From: Macrococcoides animalis
Lineage (GTDB): Bacteria; Bacillota; Bacilli; Staphylococcales; Staphylococcaceae
Assembly (NCBI RefSeq): GCF_047425875.1
Contig: NZ_CP179727.1
Coordinates: 992,001-1,056,000 of the forward strand
Direction of reading: 5' to 3'
DNA length: 64,000 bases
Numbering within the stretch: the stretch's first letter is position 1; each line of letters opens with the position of its first letter. Of the stretch, positions 61,428-64,000 are shown piece by piece. Under the pieces are notes generated by a model. The model made no database searches. It had not been told where the DNA came from and saw only the letters and a list, made by a program, of their open reading frames with translations. Made by a program: the position numbers and the translations under genes.

Positions 61428-61660
61428 GTCACTCTCCTCTTTTGAGGTGTGACAATTTCTCGGGTTTTGTCACTCTCCTCTTTTGGCGTGTGACAATTTC
61501 TCGAATTTCGTCACTCTTCTCTTTTGACGTGTGACAATTTCTCAGGTTTCGTCACTCTCCTCTTTTGACGTGTGACAATTTCTCAGGTTTCGTCACTCTC
61601 CTCTTTTGACGTGTGACAATTTCTCAGGTTTCGTCACTCTCCTCTTTTGGCGTGTGACAA
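61428..61660. repeat. Tandem array, 41-bp unit, about 5.7 copies
   Basis: Copies begin at 61428, 61469, 61510, 61551, 61592 and 61633, each starting GTCACTCTCCTCTTTTGACG and ending TCTCAGGTTTC or close. Copies 4 and 5 are identical; the first two and last differ at several sites. Each unit carries GTCAC...GTGAC, so it can form a small hairpin. The array ends at the NERD stop codon and fills the gap to the M50-like gene. There are no unique spacers, so it is not CRISPR. Confidence 0.92.
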
Positions 61661-62554
61661 CTATTTCAAACCTTTATAATACTTTTCAAAATAGTAATAT
61701 CTATCATCACTTTTATTAAAATATTTCTCTAAAACGCGTTTTGTTAGATTTCTATGCGCTCTACCTATCCAATGGTTTGATTCACATAACGTTATTGGTC
61801 TATTCAATAACGTTTCCAATTCTATTAAATTCTCTCTTACTAAATCTACTTTGCTCGTTGTTTTTAAACACCCTTTACATGTAATTGTTTTCGCCTTACT
61901 TCTATCAAGCTCTATCTCCACCCCACAACTTGTGCATTGCACTCCGCCTTTCACTTCTTCAAAGTTAAAGTTCGGTCTTCTGTCATGCAACCTTATGGGT
62001 CTATGAATTTTCTTGAAATATCTTGCCATGTCATATTCCAGTTGTCCTGCTGATGCGCATGCTCCAACTGTTTTCATCAAACGACCGATATCGTAATACT
62101 TAACCATGCCGTTCACATTTTGATTAATCGAGAAACTTTTATTAATAAACACCATCTTACTTTCAACCTTATGACGAGTTCCCATCCATTCAATCAAATA
62201 CATTAGCGTTTCATCCATTACCTCAAACTGTCCTTCAGGGTTCTTTAAACTAAAGCCTGCTTTTCTCCAAGTCATCCCTTCATGCACGTATGCACCGTAA
62301 TAATTCTTTACATCAAACGCGAATAGCTTTTCTCCGGTTAATATCAAACGATCAACTTCAAACACTTGTCCTTCGAATTCCAAACATATATTAAACAGCT
62401 GAATATACTTGTCTTCTACAGGAAATTCTTTTAAAAATTGCAGTTCACCTAAATAACCATAATAACTTCTGTAATAATCTTCACTATATTCGTACTGAAA
62501 CAATCGACGTTTCAATATATCTTCTAACACTACCATGCGTGGTGGTTGAATCAT
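61661..62554 (-). CDS. NERD-domain protein with zinc ribbon
   Basis: A 297-residue protein with a nuclease-related (NERD) domain at residues 30-130: YLGELQF (GE at 36-37), FEVDRLIL (E66, D68) and FAFDVKNYYG (D81, K83), consistent with a PD-(D/E)xK fold. A CxxC...CxxC zinc ribbon lies near residues 209-235 (CTSCG, CKGC). Function is unknown for the family, perhaps DNA processing or defence. RBS CGGAGGACAG. A decayed homologue is at 12885. Confidence 0.87.
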   Translation of the reverse strand: MIQPPRMVVLEDILKRRLFQYEYSEDYYRSYYGYLGELQFLKEFPVEDKYIQLFNICLEFEGQVFEVDRLILTGEKLFAFDVKNYYGAYVHEGMTWRKAGFSLKNPEGQFEVMDETLMYLIEWMGTRHKVESKMVFINKSFSINQNVNGMVKYYDIGRLMKTVGACASAGQLEYDMARYFKKIHRPIRLHDRRPNFNFEEVKGGVQCTSCGVEIELDRSKAKTITCKGCLKTTSKVDLVRENLIELETLLNRPITLCESNHWIGRAHRNLTKRVLEKYFNKSDDRYYYFEKYYKGLK

Positions 62555-62631
62555 GTCTGTCCTCCGAAGTTTGATACTCTTTTTATATCAAAATATTGTA
62601 AATCATATGTTACAATCATCTAAATTTTCCC

Positions 62632-62665
62632 TAAAAAAAAACACATCACTAAATTGTGAAGTGTT
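62632..62665 (-). terminator. Intrinsic terminator of the Bcr/CflA gene
   Basis: Minus-strand stem AACACTTCAC / GTGATGTGTT (one mismatch) with T9; overlaps the end of the coding region. Confidence 0.85.
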
Positions 62666-63845
62666 TTAAATATTTGATACGTATTAGCTGCGCTAAGACA
62701 GTACACACTAATATAATTAACATAAACGGCACTGCTGATGTTTCTCCCATCAAACCAACCAAAGGTGATAACAATCCACCCACTAAAAATTGCATTAATC
62801 CTAATATTGATGATGCACTACCTGCACCCTGTTTCTGTACTTGCATGGCAATAGAAAACCCTGTTGTTCCTATCATACTTACTGGCGTGATCAGTAAAAA
62901 GAAGCTTATCCACAAACACCACATTGGTAAATGCAAGATTAATACTAAACAAGTCGCAATCATACCTACGAACTGAATCGATTGACCTAATTTCAATATA
63001 TCTACTTCACTCATATTATCAACTAATTTCGCAGTCAATTGACTGAATAGTATCAATCCTATACCGTTAAATGCAAAAAGATAACTGAATTCCTGAGCGT
63101 TCATATCATATATTTTCTGGGTAATAAATGGCGACCCTGAAATATAACTAAATAGTACCCCATAGGTTAATGATTGTAATATAAGTACAGTAACAAATTG
63201 TTTATTTGTCAGCAACATTCTAAAATCATGTATTACAGACTTCAAAGCTCCTTCATGGCGATCTTCTTTTGGTAAACTCTCCTTCAACGTAAAGGACAAC
63301 ACGAACATCATCACGCCATATATCGCTAATATAATAAACACCATTTGCCACGTTGAAATACTTAAAATGACGCCACCTATGACCGGAGCGAGTACTGGTG
63401 CTAATCCATTTACTAGCATTAAAACTGCCATAAACTTAGTTAAATCTTTCCCTTTGTATAAGTCGCTTGAAATCGCGCGTGATAATACCGAACCTGCACC
63501 ACCCGAGAATCCTTGAATAAAACGAAAAGCTACCAACATCTCAATGCTCGTACTGACAGCAGCTAATAATGATGATAAAGCATACACGAGCAACACAATT
63601 GCTAACGGTTTCTTACGACCTGTTATATCACTCAATGGTCCAACAAATATTTGACCTACTGCGAGACCAATCATACATGCCGTTAGACTGAGCTGGGCGT
63701 TAGAAGCTGTTGTATGCAGTTCATCCGCTACACTCGGTAACGCAGGTAAATACATATCAAGCGATAATGGTCCGAATGCTGCCAGTAAACCAAGTACAAT
63801 GACTAATGAAAATCTATTATTCTTATTCTGCTCTATATATCCCAC
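62649..63845 (-). CDS. Bcr/CflA-type MFS drug exporter
   Basis: A 398-residue 12-helix antiporter. PLSLDMYLPALPSVADEL after helix 1 is the Bcr/CflA hallmark, and GPLSDITGRKKPLAI is MFS motif A. Relatives export bicyclomycin, chloramphenicol or sulfonamides. GTG at 63845 (MGYIEQNKN) is eight bases after GGAGG; the upstream GTG at 63860 overlaps that motif. Confidence 0.88.
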   Translation of the reverse strand: MGYIEQNKNNRFSLVIVLGLLAAFGPLSLDMYLPALPSVADELHTTASNAQLSLTACMIGLAVGQIFVGPLSDITGRKKPLAIVLLVYALSSLLAAVSTSIEMLVAFRFIQGFSGGAGSVLSRAISSDLYKGKDLTKFMAVLMLVNGLAPVLAPVIGGVILSISTWQMVFIILAIYGVMMFVLSFTLKESLPKEDRHEGALKSVIHDFRMLLTNKQFVTVLILQSLTYGVLFSYISGSPFITQKIYDMNAQEFSYLFAFNGIGLILFSQLTAKLVDNMSEVDILKLGQSIQFVGMIATCLVLILHLPMWCLWISFFLLITPVSMIGTTGFSIAMQVQKQGAGSASSILGLMQFLVGGLLSPLVGLMGETSAVPFMLIILVCTVLAQLIRIKYLKHFTI

Positions 63846-63966
63846 CAATAGCCCCTCCACAATAAATAATAACTAGTATACAATAATTTACAATGCATAT
63901 CACTTGTTTAACTCCATTACTCAAGGGAAAATATAACTATACTATAAATCAGAAAGAGGGATATTT

Positions 63967-64000
63967 ATGACTGAATCAATTAATAATGTAAAAAAAGATT
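63967..64000 (+). CDS. Start of a gene cut by the right edge
   Basis: ATG at 63967 behind GAGGGATATTT opens a frame MTESINNVKKD that runs out of the window. Only eleven codons are visible, so no product can be named. Confidence 0.55.
   Translation, partial: MTESINNVKKD

Noticed and set aside
61428..61660. CRISPR-like array
   Set aside because: Units are contiguous 41-bp tandem repeats without unique spacers, and no cas gene is near.

Overview
The window is low-GC Gram-positive chromosome that looks like a member of the Staphylococcaceae. The pointers are a zinc-type S14, a FemX/FmhB peptidoglycan branching enzyme with an RND pump nearby, topB close to glcU-gdh, a staphylococcal-type PBP4 and Rex/Fur-type operators. 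Overall protein similarity suggests Macrococcus or a close relative rather than S. aureus itself, but the genus is an inference. I see no insertion sequence, prophage, tRNA, rRNA or CRISPR array. Most of the window is ordinary core genome.

Region 1 (1-10.6 kb, all minus strand) is the S10-spc ribosomal protein operon, from rpsJ down to secY, which runs off the left edge. It has a clear promoter (TTGATT-17-TATTAT) and a structured leader of the L4-feedback type. Gene ends are tightly coupled, with several TAATG overlaps, and a perfect 9-bp hairpin sits between rplB and rpsS.

Region 2 (10.8-25.2 kb) holds transporters and housekeeping genes: a purine permease with PurR-like boxes, a DASS carboxylate transporter, topB, a HAD phosphatase with a GNAT, glcU-gdh behind a possible SigB promoter, an AEC permease, a metallophosphatase with ybaK, an effector-binding protein and an MFS exporter. 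A decayed 5' fragment of a NERD-domain gene lies at about 12.9 kb; an intact relative is at 61.7-62.6 kb.

Region 3 (25.2-40.8 kb) begins with a methionine operon (metN-metI-metQ-aminotransferase) behind a SAM-I riboswitch. The MetQ-like protein lacks the lipobox cysteine. Then come an RND pump, a hydroxyacid dehydrogenase, femX-proC, a VOC protein and lutABC with a GntR regulator for lactate oxidation.

Region 4 (40.9-50.1 kb) holds a multidomain secreted nuclease, a small GTPase next to an oligo-1,6-glucosidase, and an iron-siderophore ABC importer. The importer is divergent from an IruO-like reductase across a perfect Fur box.

Region 5 (50.1-64 kb) holds yitT-nagB, the lctP-ldh lactate operon with a textbook Rex site, an unknown secreted protein, a candidate 25-residue cationic peptide gene with its own promoter and terminator, nupC, PBP4, a TetR/YhgE-type efflux pair, an M50-like membrane protease, a 41-bp tandem repeat array, the NERD gene and a Bcr/CflA exporter. 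A new gene begins at the right edge.

The clearest physiological theme is lactate: lutABC for oxidation, and lctP-ldh for transport and redox-controlled formation. Methionine and iron acquisition each have a recognisable cis-acting switch.
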